Positions 45,819 to 57,575 of a DNA stretch of 64,000 bases are shown in pieces. Positions within the stretch are counted from its first letter, which is position 1. The number at the start of each line of letters is the position of its first letter. The stretch is taken from positions 102,745,729-102,809,728 of the forward strand of contig OZ020267.1 of assembly GCA_963971225.1 (NCBI GenBank). The letters are read 5' to 3'. The notes under the pieces were generated by a model. It ran no database searches, had not been told where the DNA came from, and saw only the letters and a list, made by a program, of their open reading frames with translations. The translations under genes were made by a program, and so were the position numbers. Origin of the DNA: Melieria omissa (taxonomy: Eukaryota > Arthropoda > Insecta > Diptera > Ulidiidae).

Positions 45819-48800
45819 ATGTCGAATCTGGGAAAACTTTATCGCGAACTATACGATGCTTACAAAGCAGCGTATATTGACAGTCTGTCAAAACAAACGA
45901 TTCAAAAACAAGTGAATGAGTTGTGGGCGAAATTGAAAAATGAAGAAAATCTTGTTTCGGCTACGGAAGCAGAGATTCTACGGCTCAAACGAAAATCAAC
46001 AAAAAAAAAAGTGTCGTTTCTCAATCTATTCACAGCTGCTGCAGAAACAAAAAAAGATGAAGAAACAAAAATCGCGACCGTACCACCTGAGTCCCAACCA
46101 GTAGGAAAAACTCTTGAAATTAAGGTAAACAAAAATATACACTGTCACAGTTTTCAAAATCGAAATGTTTTCTTTATACTCAGTTCAATTATTTAAAATA
46201 TTTTTTCCAGGAAGATGAACTCAATAACCAAATGCTCAAAAATTCTAAGGATGACACTGAAAAAGTTCGTGACAAACCCGCGCAAGAATTGTCACAGAAA
46301 AAAATTGTAGTGATGGAAAGCGAGGTAAGCAGTTTGTGCCTGCACCGTGATTCCGGTCTTTCTTCCTCTGGAACGGACCTGAAAATAACAAAACTTAAGA
46401 AATCCATAGAAGTTGAAAAAAAAAGTTTGAAAAGACTACAGAGCTGTGCAGAACGACAACAAAAATTTAGGGAGACGAAGAAACAGAAGTATCAAGAGAT
46501 TGCAGAACGTTTTCCTGAAATAGCAACAGATCTTAGGATTCGTGAAAAAATCGGAAGACCCAGATTTGAAGCAAATGAGCCTGAACTTTTAAGAGTAAGC
46601 ATAAAAAAGTAAAATAATCTGTTTCTTTTGGATACATATAAATACTACCTTGCCATGTTTGAAAAAACTGTAAAATTCAGAAATAATTTCAGTTTCAAAG
46701 TAGTTTAGAAAAATGTTTGCAATCACTGAAAATATTTTCAAATTGAAGGAATTTTTCCCTCACAACCCTTATCAAAAACCCTTTTTGAAAAAAATTTCAG
46801 TACACAGTACTAATTATTTTTCATATTTTTTACAAATTACAGGTTATAAGTGAAATTGCTGTGACTGGGGGCGCTGCTGATGAGCGACGACGCTCTGAAA
46901 TTATCCGGAGTTGCAAAACTTTGGATGACCTTCGCGGCGAACTTCAAAAACGAGGATTGGACATCAGTCGGTCAGGCCTGTACCTTCGGCTCTTACCCAG
47001 GTTGTCAAGATCTCAAGAAGGGAAACGTCATGTCACGACTGTGCCAGTCAAACTTTCCAGGCCTGAGTCTGACAAGCACTCTAAGCATCCAGATGGACAG
47101 TTTTGTACAGCATCTATTAAAAATCTGGAATCTTTGGCATCAGTTCTTGGACCGAAGCAAGTCTTTTTTTGGTCTCAAGATGACAAGTCCCGTGTTCCAC
47201 TAGGCATCACAGCTGCAAATGCACAAGCTCCAATTCTCATGCACATGGAGTATCGAGTAAGGTTGCCTGATCACGACTTCGTTGTTGCCGATCGACATAA
47301 ACTAATACCATCGGTATACGCTGGTATTGAAATTCGTGAAAATGGGGAAGGGCAACCAGACTCTGTCACCTATTCAGGGCCTACCTACATTTCCATACGC
47401 AGTGGAAAACATTCTTCATCGACGGCAGAATCCCATGCTGTTGACCTGAAGCGACTTTTGGATCTACCTGCATTCAGTTCTCTTGCGAAGACACCAGATG
47501 GTCCAGTGAAACCAGTTTTCATCTGCACAGCTGATGGAGGCCCTGATGAGAATCCTCGTTATACACGGGTCATCGCTGCAGCAGTTGAACACTTTAAAAA
47601 TTTGGACCTAGACGCCTTGTATATCGCTACCAATGCTCCAGGACGAAGTGCCTATAACCGGGTCGAACGTCGAATGGCACCGCTGAGTCGCGAACTCACA
47701 GGTGTGATCCTACCTCACGACACATTCGGATCTCATCTTGATGGCAACAACCAAACAATTGATGAAGATTTAGAAAAACGAAATTTCAAGTATGCGGGCC
47801 AAGTCCTGGCCGAAGTTTGGAAAGATCTCACAATCGATGGATTTTCTGTTGAAGCTGAATACATAGAACCAATTGAGTTCCAAGAAGGAACCAAAACAGT
47901 CCCCCCAGACATTGAGGAAGCGTGGTATGCGAAGCATGTTCGAGAGTCACAGTACTTGCTTCAAATAGCGAAATGTAACTCAGAAACTTGCTGCGGACCT
48001 CGGAGATCAAGTCTGTGGAGTCTACTTCCCGATGGCTTTTTACCTTCGCCGTTATTTGTGAAGCAAACTAGTATGGGTTATCTGGTAACTGAGATTGAAG
48101 ATGACGAAGGAAAGTTTTGTTCGCTTTTGCTTCAGCTGGCTCTGAATTTACAACTGCCAGATGAAGAAACGAAGCAAATACCCTATGATTACTTCTGTCA
48201 CAGCGTTCAGGCAGTTCTTTACAAAAGGTATTTTAGAAAACTTATCAAAACGAAATTGTGAAATAATAAAAGCCTTAAATGATCCGGAAAAAATTTTGGA
48301 ATTTTTATGTAAAAAATACTAGAACTTCCAGAAATCATTAAAAATTTCGAACTTTCTCAAAATATTTCGGAATCGTGAGGGATTTCTGAATTTTTTATCA
48401 ATTCTGAATACAAGAATTTTCTTTTAGTTCGTTTTTATAAATTTTCAGTAGTGAAAGTTCTTACATAAAATAAAAATAAAAAGTTGCGTGGAAACTTTTT
48501 TTTTTTCAATTTCGAACATCAACTTAAAAATTTTTTTCCATATTTTAAGATTCTACACAAGTATATAAATTATTTTGGTATCTTTGTCTTCTATACAAAA
48601 ATTTGTTGTAATAAGCTTTGTCAAATGAAAAATATGTTTGAGTCTAAAAAGTATTCAATTTCAATTATTAAAGGATTTGCAAGACATGTGGGCTTTACCG
48701 TGCATCAAACAAGTCAGTTTTACGGCACTCACGTTTGCTTCACAAAAAAGAGTCTTCAAAAATGACAAAAGAGGTAGAAAAGAAGTTAAGACCCCGTAGA

Positions 48801-48998
48801 GTTGCGGCCCAACGCGCAACTGAACTTCTATGTATCCTAAACGACGACCATCCTGACGCTGAAGACGCTTTGTGGATGGAAGAAAATGAAGTTGAGGCAG
48901 ACTGTATTCCTAAATTTTCGAATGAAAGTTGCAATGGAATGCAAGAAATAAGGGATATTTCTCAATGGTCGACATCTCTATGGACACAGCGCTCATAA
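45819..48998 (+). CDS. Four-exon DDE transposase with C-terminal C2H2 finger
   Basis: Exons 45819-46124, 46211-46594, 46843-48227 and 48674-48998 sum to 2,400 nt, an open frame of 799 residues plus stop. Introns have GT/AG ends (AAG|GTAAAC ... TTTTCCAG; AGA|GTAAGC ... AATTACAG; AAAG|GTATTT ... ATTAAAG). Exons 1-2 give a charged coiled-coil region (for example VNELWAKLKNEENL). Exon 3 opens with a helix-turn-helix-like stretch (LQKRGLDISRSGLYLRLLPR). Candidate catalytic residues are Asp343/344 in FFWSQDDKS, Asp461 in CTADGGPDENPR and Glu505 in AYNRVERRM. Exon 4 begins ICKTCGLYRASNK and reads as a C-x2-C-x12-H-x4-H finger. It should cut and paste the surrounding element. The exon structure is my reading of splice sites; the exon 4 acceptor was chosen because only it restores the finger. 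Confidence 0.85.
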
Positions 48999-49650
48999 AC
49001 TCAATTTTTTGTTACTTAAAAGGATTAAAAAAATTTTACTGTACTAGCCGCAAGTGCAATGATAATATTTACTTTGTTTTTCTAAATAAGCATTGATAAT
49101 AAGTTTTTGTTTTTCTGAATTTACTTTGTAAATTCATAAAATTTAGTTTTTGTTTGTCTGAATAAACATTTCTGATACAAATGTTCTTTTATAAATAAAC
49201 ATTTATAAAACATTTACATATAATCTGAATAATAATAATTCATAACATTATTTCTGAATAAACATTTATAAATGTATATATAATGACGTACTGATTTATT
49301 GACCTTATAGAAGAAAAAAAATTTGAAAGTTATATAACATACATCTGTGGCTTCTCGCAATAACAGAAAAAGTCACATATCCCATAAAGTTCAAAATTTC
49401 ATCAAAATATGTAAAATGAACCTTATGGCATAAGTGACTTTCTCTGTTATGGCGGCAAGCCACAGATATTACTATTCAAAGAGAGTCCTTATATATTGAT
49501 CATTCAAAATTATGTATTTAATGTACCCGGATTATATTGAAAAACATTTAAATTTACGCTTATAATCATAATTACGGTATTTGGATGGTTATAACATTAA
49601 AAATATTGCTGGCTACATTATACACTTTCCATTATAAAAAAACAAACCCG

Positions 49651-49764
49651 CGTTACGTTATTAGGGGGGGGGGGGGTAGTGAGGTTTGTTACGTTGTGTT
49701 ACAACCAGGGGGGGAGGGGTCAAAAAAGGTCGAAAAATGCGTTACGTAATATGTGAACGGCCCC
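49651..49764 (+). repeat. Right terminal G-rich module of the Zator-like element
   Basis: GCGTTACGTTATTAG, a G13 tract (49664-49676), TTGTTACGTTGTGTTACAAC, GGGGGGGAGGGG and the terminal GCGTTACGTAATATGTGAAC. It is a direct repeat of the left module, although the outermost bases are an inverted repeat. Confidence 0.85.
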
Positions 49765-49767
49765 TAA

Positions 49768-52269
49768 GCGACAAACTCGGCTAGAATGAGCAAAATTCAA
49801 AGTCGAATTTCTCTTAAACTAGAGCCAATCCAGCAAAACGCCTGGTGGATCTTAACTCAGAATACCTATAGAAAAGTCGCTCAGTAGGTCCCCCGCTTGT
49901 TGCAATTTTCGACTTGCACAGTGTAATTATTATCATAAAAATAATTATTTTAATTAATTTATAATTATCATTAATTATTTATTATTATCATAAAAATAAT
50001 TAATTTTATGATAATTATTATTTACGTCAAATATTCTATAAACACCTTTTTATTTGTGGTTGTGAACGTGTGCTTTACAAAAATATATAAAAAATCAGAC
50101 TATAAGTAAAATTAGCTTTTTCATTACATCCATTTCAAACAGTGCTTTTCATATCCAATAACAACCAACCTCCAATAACCAATATCCAAAAACTGCAACC
50201 TTTTCATATCCAATAACATGTTTCCCTTTTAACTTATGATTCTTTTTTCAACTTCATATAGCTTCAACTACTTCCAGTAATTTTGTAAAGAAACACAAAC
50301 AAAAATAATTACGAACCCGAGTGTTAAGAATGCGGAGAGCGGCGGCCGCAGCGCTGATGATATGCACATAAAATATGAGCGGAACTGGCGCGTTTGGCGG
50401 ATATTGCTTAGAGCGCACATTTCAGTCGCACGAAAATGCATGACGCAACTCCATCACTTGGTTGCACTTATGCGCCACACATTGGCTGCGCTTGCAGCGA
50501 ATCCGTTTGTCGCGTCGGCCGATTAAGCTCAAGCAAAACTTATGAAATGCGCGCTCGCGGTCGCTGCTCAAAGCGCGCCTGAGACACGGTATCAGCTTTC
50601 ACGTATCGCCGCCAATTCACAAGACTTTTTTTTTTTCATTTACATAACAAAAAACTACGCACATTTGATATTTTAAGTAAAGTGTTTTCTCAATTTCTAA
50701 ACTTCTATGCGTTCACCCAAGAACGACAACAACAACTCGCGAATAAAAAATTACCTCGCGTCACAATGTCGGCACTTTCGAACTGGCATTCTTTAAATAT
50801 TTTTGTACAAATCAATCATAAAGCTTGACTGATTCTGCTTCGCGGTTTTAAAGGCGCCGGTAATCTGAAACCTCTTTGATTGGCGCTATTTGCGCTTCAT
50901 TTGCATTTTGAACACTTTTGCCGCGCGTCTGCCGTCGCCGAAATGCCAAGTCACTGTCGCCTGAGAGCCAACCAGACACTTTGTCTGTTCGTCGGTCTGT
51001 CTGTCTGTATGCCAGCACTGTGTGTCATTGTCCTCTGAAGCGTTGAATTTTATGAATTCTTTGCCATTTTCATGCTGCAGCCATTGAATTTTCCACACTT
51101 TTCACTTTCTTTTGCCTTTGTCTTTTTTTAGTTTTAGTCATATTTTTTTTGGTTTGTTTGGTATCAACTCACTCTGTCTGTCTGTCTATCTGGTTGTCTG
51201 TCGCAGTACAGACAGCAAAGTGTACAAGCGGAAAATGTAAAAAGAAGTAAGACGGTCCAGACAAATCAAGTGCGTGAAGGAGAAACGGCGCGTAGCGACG
51301 CCAGACGGACACATGATGCGGCTGCACTAAGCTGGAAGTGAAGTATTTTAAATTCACCTGTCTTTGTTCGCCGCTTTGTGTGTATTTCAAGATTTTTTCC
51401 TTTTTTCATTATTGACTTAATAACTTCAGTGCAGTTTTCTGTGCATTTCCGATGATTGATTTGTTTGGCTTTGTCGGTGGGTTTGAACTTTTCCTCTGCT
51501 TGAGTAAATATTCAACAAAGCGCAGACTGGCAGCTGTCGGTATGACATTTCTTCAGTTTAATGCTTTTGAATTTAATTGAAAAGTATATTTTTTGCACAA
51601 CTACAACTTGGCAAAACGAGATTTACTAAATTTAAATACATTTAAAAGTTGAAGTTGAGTTTTGCACATTTATGTTTTTATAATCGGCTCGTTCTAAGAA
51701 AGCTTGAAATAGAAGAATGCATTTTTTGAAAGCAATCATTGGGGATGAGGATTTGCCTAAGAAAGGAAAATGGTTTTAAGTATGTTGAGAAGGGGTATCT
51801 ATGAAGAATCTCGGTTCAGTTTTTAACACTCTAAGAGCAATTTCCGAGTAGCTGGTGACCACTTTGGCAATTTTCCTAGCGCTATGATAAAGTTTTAAGC
51901 AATGCCAACTTCACAATTAAGAATCTCTATAAAAAATTTAATCACATCTAATATATATGTATATTTGATCAGGATCACCAGAATTAAAGTATACAATTTG
52001 GTTTCGTACAACTCTGGTAACAAATCTGTGGTCAAAAGCAATAACCGCTTAGGTCGACTTAAGAAGAAATTGAGTTATGGATGCCACCACGTTCTCTTGA
52101 CTGTGCTCTACGTTTGTGTAAAATCGGGGAGTTTGCAACTTTAAAATAAAAAAAGTTATTAATAAAAACCTATTCGCATTCCCATAACGAACACACTACG
52201 CGCTAAAACTTTAAAACACGATTGCTCGAAACAGCAATTTTCGACTTAGGCGGTTATTGCTTTTGACCA
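49768..52269. other. Non-coding sequence with a GC-rich island
   Basis: AT-rich inverted repeats at 49920-50035 (ATTATTATCATAAAAATAAT-type arms). A GC-richer unique block lies at 50330-50600. GTCT microsatellites are near 50986-51008 and 51173-51205. No recognisable gene. Confidence 0.35.
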
Positions 52270-53160
52270 CAGAAATAAGAACGGATAAGTTCTTTCTTTG
52301 GCTTGAGTGAGTAAAGATATTAAAATTCAGTACAATATCAATAGGTTCAGGTTCCAACTAAAAAATTATAAGCTTTTCCTTTGGCTTAAATGAGTAAAGA
52401 TATTGAAATTCAGTACAATTTCTTATAGGTAACTCTGGTTCCAACTACGGACAGATAAGTTCTTCCTTTGGTTTGGATGAGTGAAGGTATGAAGATTTTG
52501 TACAGTTTATCACAACTCTGCTTCCAGCTACCAACTGATAAGTTCTTCCTTTGGCTTGAATGATTTGAGATACTAAAAATCAGTACGATTTCTTACAGAT
52601 CAGGTTTCAACTAAAAACTAATAAGGTTTTCCTTTGGCTTGAATGAGTATAGATATCGATATTGAGTACAGTTTCTTATAACTCTGGTTCCAACTACGAA
52701 CAGATAAGTTCTTCCTTTGGCTTAAGTGAAAATATTGAATTTGTTTCTTGTTCTTAGAACTTTAGTTTCAACTAAAAAAAGATAATGCGGATAGCCCTGG
52801 CAGCTAGTGCTCTTTTTTAATCATAATTTTAATTGTAATTAAAAATAATAAATAAATAAATAAAAACAGATAAGTTCTTCCTTTGACTTGAATGAGTAAA
52901 GATATTGAAATTTTTGGGAAATTTGTTAGAACTCCTGTTCCAATTAAGAGCTGATTAGTTCTTACTTTTGCTAGAATGAGAACAGATATTGGAATTGTGT
53001 ACAGTTTCTTATAACTTCTGTCTCCAACTAAAAACTGATAATATCTTCCATTGGCTTGAATGGGTGCAGGTACAGAATTTCCGTACAATTTCTCATTGCT
53101 ATAAGAACTAATTAGCAACTAAGGTCTAATAATATCTTCCAATGATTAGTCCTTAGTTCA
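52270..53160 (+). repeat. Degenerate ~90-bp tandem repeat, about 9-10 units
   Basis: Units contain GATAAGTTCTTCCTTTGGCT, TGAATGAGTAAAGATATTG, AGTACAATTTCTTATA and CTGGTTCCAACTA in that order, repeated roughly every 80-110 bp. An AATA-rich insertion lies at about 52815-52865. Confidence 0.8.
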
Positions 53161-53394
53161 ACCTTTTATTCACTGGCTTTCGATTTAGTGTACTAAACCA
53201 TTTAAAATATACAATTTTACACGATTCTGACTTCAATAAACCAAAAAATGTTTCTAGCATAATTTTCAAGCAACAGATGGGCCTACAACGAAGCAAAGTA
53301 CCAGCATTGGTGAATACAGACTAAGGATAAGATACCCGATAAGTACGGAATGTAGAAATATATGCAGTTGAAGAGCAAGGAACTGTTGGAACCG

Positions 53395-53565
53395 GAAGAT
53401 ACCGATTCTCTCTGATAGCCAAACGGCAACTAGGTATCCTCGAAACGGGGCTGGAATTCCTTGAGAAGTTTAGCTTTCACAATCAATAATGGATAACTTG
53501 GGTTCCGGGTCGCGTTAGTATTGAAGGGAATCAGGCGGCTATCAAAATTGCAAAAAACAAAGATG
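53395..53565 (+). pseudogene. RNase H remnant of a non-LTR retrotransposon
   Basis: One frame at 53470-53560 reads WITWVPGRVSIEGNQAAIKI, matching the WVPGHSGIxGNExAD motif of RNase H domains in insect non-LTR retrotransposons. Slightly upstream another frame gives DSLxDSQTATR, the DSQ motif. Frames are broken and no other domain is visible nearby. Confidence 0.6.
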
Positions 53566-54014
53566 TATTATTCTCTTTGTTGACCCAGAACTTTAAACTT
53601 AATGATCCAAGTCATTTTTTACATGTTTTTCTGCACAATATTAAAATCTGTAGACCCCGAAATTCCTGCTTTGTGAAATTTGATGAGAAAATGTATGAGA
53701 TATAAGTTTGGGAGAGGTTCTAAAAATCTCTTGGACTGCTACAAAGAACTCACGTCATTCTACAGTTTGAGAAAAAGAGCTTTGTTCATTTTAACCTGAA
53801 AGAACCAGAGAACACAGTGGAGGGAAGATCTCAACTCTCGCTCAAATCAGACCAAAAAATCAACTAAGAAGAAGCTATCTCATTGCTATGTCACCAGAGA
53901 ATCTACTAAAATTTTTATACAAATTTATTTAGAATTTAAATGACTTATTATACTTCAACTCCCTTTGTCGGTCCAGAACCTATTTGAGGTTTGAGCAAAG
54001 GATCTTCAACGGAA

Positions 54015-54420
54015 ATAAAATAAAATAAAATAAAATAAAATAAAATAAAATAACATAAAATAAAATAAAATAAAATAAAATAAAATAAAATAAAATAAAA
54101 TAAAATAAAATAAAATAAAATAAAATAAAATAACAAAATTAAAATAAAATAAAATAAAATAAAATAAAATAAAATAAAATAAAATAAAATAAAATAAAAT
54201 AAAATAAAATAAAATAAAATAAAACAAAATAAAATAAAATAAACTAAAATAAAATAAAAAAAATATAATAAATAAAATAAAAATAACATAAATAAATAAA
54301 ATAAAATAAAATATTTATTTATTTATTTAAATCAGAAAAATTATAATACAATTATAATTTTAATAAAATAAAATAAAATAAAATAAAAAAATATAATAAA
54401 TAAAATAAAAATAACATAAT
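54015..54420 (+). repeat. Pentanucleotide array (AAAAT)n
   Basis: Nearly perfect AAAAT/TAAAA repeats over about 54015-54258, then a more irregular AAAT/AAAAAT stretch to about 54420. The Phe/Ile/Leu/Tyr open frames on the minus strand are by-products. Confidence 0.95.
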
Positions 54421-56759
54421 TTTTGGCGCCGAATTAAAAGTCTCATCGTATTTCTATCATAGATCACAGAGAGTTCATTGTACCACTTTGCTGTTATACT
54501 TGAATTTTTTTGCATATTTTCCATTTCTATTTCTATTTCCATTACCCTACAGTTTAACGTCAAACCCAATATTTTCCCGTTCAATCATGCAAATTAATCT
54601 CAAACAAATGCCACCTAATTTCTATTGAAACCCACCACCACTCCGGCCATGAACTCGACTATTTCTGACTATCTGACAGTCAACTTTAATCAAACTCGAC
54701 CACAAATTCAATACATGTTCACCTCAACCTTAACACTTTCACGCCGTTTGACATTTATAAGGTCAGCGGTGGCTCTGGTGTCGCTCGGGCAGCGCACGCG
54801 ATTCGGCAATTAATTGATTAAATTTTAAAACTGATTTTCACATCCGCACATTTGCGGCCGCGTGGCAGCGGCAGATTTAAGGCATGTTCAGCAGCGGGAC
54901 AAATTGACAGCAGTCAAGGAGCGGCAAGCGAAAAGCAACATAGCTGCCCCCATTCCAATGCAGCCGCAGCCCTTCACAACCGCGCACTGCGGCATCAGCC
55001 CACTGTCAGCGCAAAAAATTGCAAATTTTTTAATTGAAAAATATTAAATTCTTCCATGCGACGTGATAAAGTGGATTTTCGAACAAGCAGACACACTCAC
55101 TGGTTCACATACACACACACTCGCACGCACGCGACCACTGCAGCACACGCACACAGAGTTGCCTGCATACGCGCAGACAATCAGTGTTGCCATTCAAGCA
55201 GAACACGCGAATAAAAATGCTGATTTTCCGCCATTGAAGCGTGCAAAGGCCGAGTTGCGCGCGGCTTGTGCGCAGATTAAGCGTTTCCCTTTTTGGGCGC
55301 TTCACTGGACGCGCGCTCACTCGCTTTGCTCTTTTTGTTGTTGTAGTTGTTGTTGCATTTTTGCATGCAACGTGCATTTTTGCTAATAAATTAATAAATT
55401 AAATTTTCATTTATACGAAATACTGTAGGAAATTTTAATAAACGGCCACAGCAGTCAGGCCATGGCGACGTCAGGTCGTCTGTCTGCCCGGTTGACGCAG
55501 TTGACGCAGTCGAGGAATTTGATTTCACTCTCGGCGCTCGCTCAGTTTTTGTTTGACTTTAACGTAATATTTTTTTTCACGAAATTGTCACCAATCAACG
55601 TTGGTTTTTGCAGTTTCCTTTATTCATTTTCACGTGCTTTTTTACTATTTTATTCTTTTTAACTTTTGCTTTTGTAAGCAGAAATAAAAAGAGATTTTCT
55701 GCCTTTATGGGCGAAATCTTTTGGTGGAAAATATTTTCAATAGTTGTTGAACAGTAACGAAAAATTGCATATTTTTTTTTAGATTTTTTCAAGTTGAATT
55801 GCAAAGCGTCAGAGCATGACGAATCAATTATAATATTGCAAGTAATATTATGAAATTGTTGCCACTGTTTTATTGCACTGACATTGCGAGCGTGTAGTGG
55901 CAGGGGCCATGCAAAGCGATGCGGCTATCGATGCTGTGTCATTCGCACTGTGCGACGACCTTCTCAGCGTACTTTGGCTTTTTTCGCGCTCAACACTTTT
56001 TGTTCAATTTTTAGTTTATTTGCAACAGTGACGCGTTGAGCATCTTATCGTCGACTATATTAAATGAATGTGCACGTATGGCATCTTCTTGAACACTGCA
56101 TGTGATTATGTGGCAATGGAAACTGTGTAGTTCTATTACATTGAGCAAGTAAAAGCACATTGGTCGCGACCCTTACAATAGTTGAAACAAGTAGAAGTGA
56201 TAATAGAGATCAATCACAGTAACCTTAAAGTCATTTTAAAAGGATATGAGATCAAAACATGAAGAACTGAGTATGCCAGGTTGGAATTACGAAGGAATGG
56301 TTCCAAAGAACTGTTGTTGTTGTGAGATTTGATGAGAAAAGCATGAGTCAGAATTTTAGGTGATGTTCAAAACACCTCTTAGGCTGCCACAATGAACTTA
56401 AAAACTTTGTGAACTTAGTTCTAGTTTGGATACCATGACATGAGAGTCACAAAGGCAATGAACGAGCGAATATAAAAAACAAGAAGGGTGCATAGAACTG
56501 ATTCATAGGTACAACTTTGTTGTTCGGTTTCAGTAAAACTGACTTGAAATAAGTCATGGGTTCAAAGAAGTAACCAAAAATGCTGCAACATCATGGAGGG
56601 GCTATCTAAAAAGTTGCTAAACTTTGACAGAAAAAGAGCTAAGTTAGTTCTAAATCTAAATAGAAGATACCTTAGGACTTTATTAGGGCATTTCTTCTGT
56701 AACAACCACCTCTACAAGCTAGTCCCTGCTGACGGCAGAACATGCAGAAGCAGTGACGA
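54421..56759. other. Non-coding sequence with a GC-richer block
   Basis: Unique sequence at 54.85-55.55 kb is GC-richer, with a CACA stretch near 55110. The 56.3-56.4 kb part resembles 53.66-53.76 kb (TTTGATGAGAAAA ... CTCTT.G.CTGC.A), so a dispersed repeat is shared. No gene recognised. Confidence 0.35.
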
Positions 56760-57575
56760 AATGAATCCGTAGTCAAAGACCACAAGACTATGATCCCACA
56801 AAAAAGAAAGATATCCCTTCCAACATGTTTCACAAACCAGGAATTCTCAATACAGAGCTGACACTGCAAGACTGAGACACTCAAAGATCTTCCTGGAAGA
56901 CTTGAACTCAAACTGGAGCTCTATGTGTCTCGACCTAAACAAGCATCAGCTGAGGCAGCTCTCTGGCTCTTGTTTATAGATAAGTCTTAAGTCAAAGACC
57001 AAAACACGTTGATCCCAGAAAAAATGAGAAATATGCTTTCTAATGTTCTTCATAAGATAGGAATTCCTAATACTTACTGAGCTAAAACTGCAGGACTGAG
57101 AAACTCTAAGATCTTCCTGGAGAATTTGAACTCAAAATAGAGTTTTTGCATCCGAACTAAACAAGAACCAGTTGCGACCTTTCTCCGGATTTCTTTTATA
57201 GGTAAATCTTCCGTCACAGATCACAACATTATAACCACAAAATGGAAAGATATGCCTTCAAATATGTTTCACAAACCAGGAATTCCCAATACAGAGCTGA
57301 CACTGCTAGACTGAGACACTCAAAGTTGCTCCTGGAAAACTTGATCTCAAAATAGAGCTCTTTGTTCCGACCTAAACAAATAGTAACTGCGGCAGCCCTC
57401 CGGCTCTCTTTTATAAGTTAATCATCAGTCAAGGACCAAAGCATGTTGATCTCAGAAAAACGGAAAGATAAGCCTTTAAATCTTTTTTCTCAAGTTAAGA
57501 ATTTATAATGCTTACTGAGCTGAAACTCCAAAACTGAGATATTCAAAGTTCTTCCTGGAGAACTTGAACTCAACT
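56760..57575 (+). repeat. ~218-bp satellite-like tandem repeat, cluster 1 (~4 units)
   Basis: Unit landmarks GTCAAAGACCACAA..., TTTCACAAACCAGGAATT, CTGACACTGCAAGACTGAGA and AAGATCTTCCTGGA recur with starts near 56771, 56991, 57211 and 57426. The same unit forms cluster 2 at 59.9-60.8 kb. Confidence 0.88.

Larger units (their letters stand above)
45473..49764 (+). mobile_element. Complete Zator-like DDE DNA transposon
   Basis: A 4,292-bp element flanked by TAA at 45470-45472 and 49765-49767. The terminal inverted repeats match exactly over 26 bases and begin GGGGCCGTTCACATATTACG. Both ends carry a G-rich module of about 113 bp. Inside is a spliced transposase with no stop or frameshift. A 3-bp target duplication with a bacterial-like DDE transposase fits the Zator superfamily best; the superfamily call is from memory and needs a database match. 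Confidence 0.88.

Noticed and set aside
46880..47203. Overlapping 107-codon frame within transposase exon 3
   Set aside because: Out-of-frame overlap with a well-supported coding exon; no domain.
53948..54289. Phe/Ile/Leu/Tyr-rich open frames over the AAAAT array
   Set aside because: Translation of a pentanucleotide repeat.
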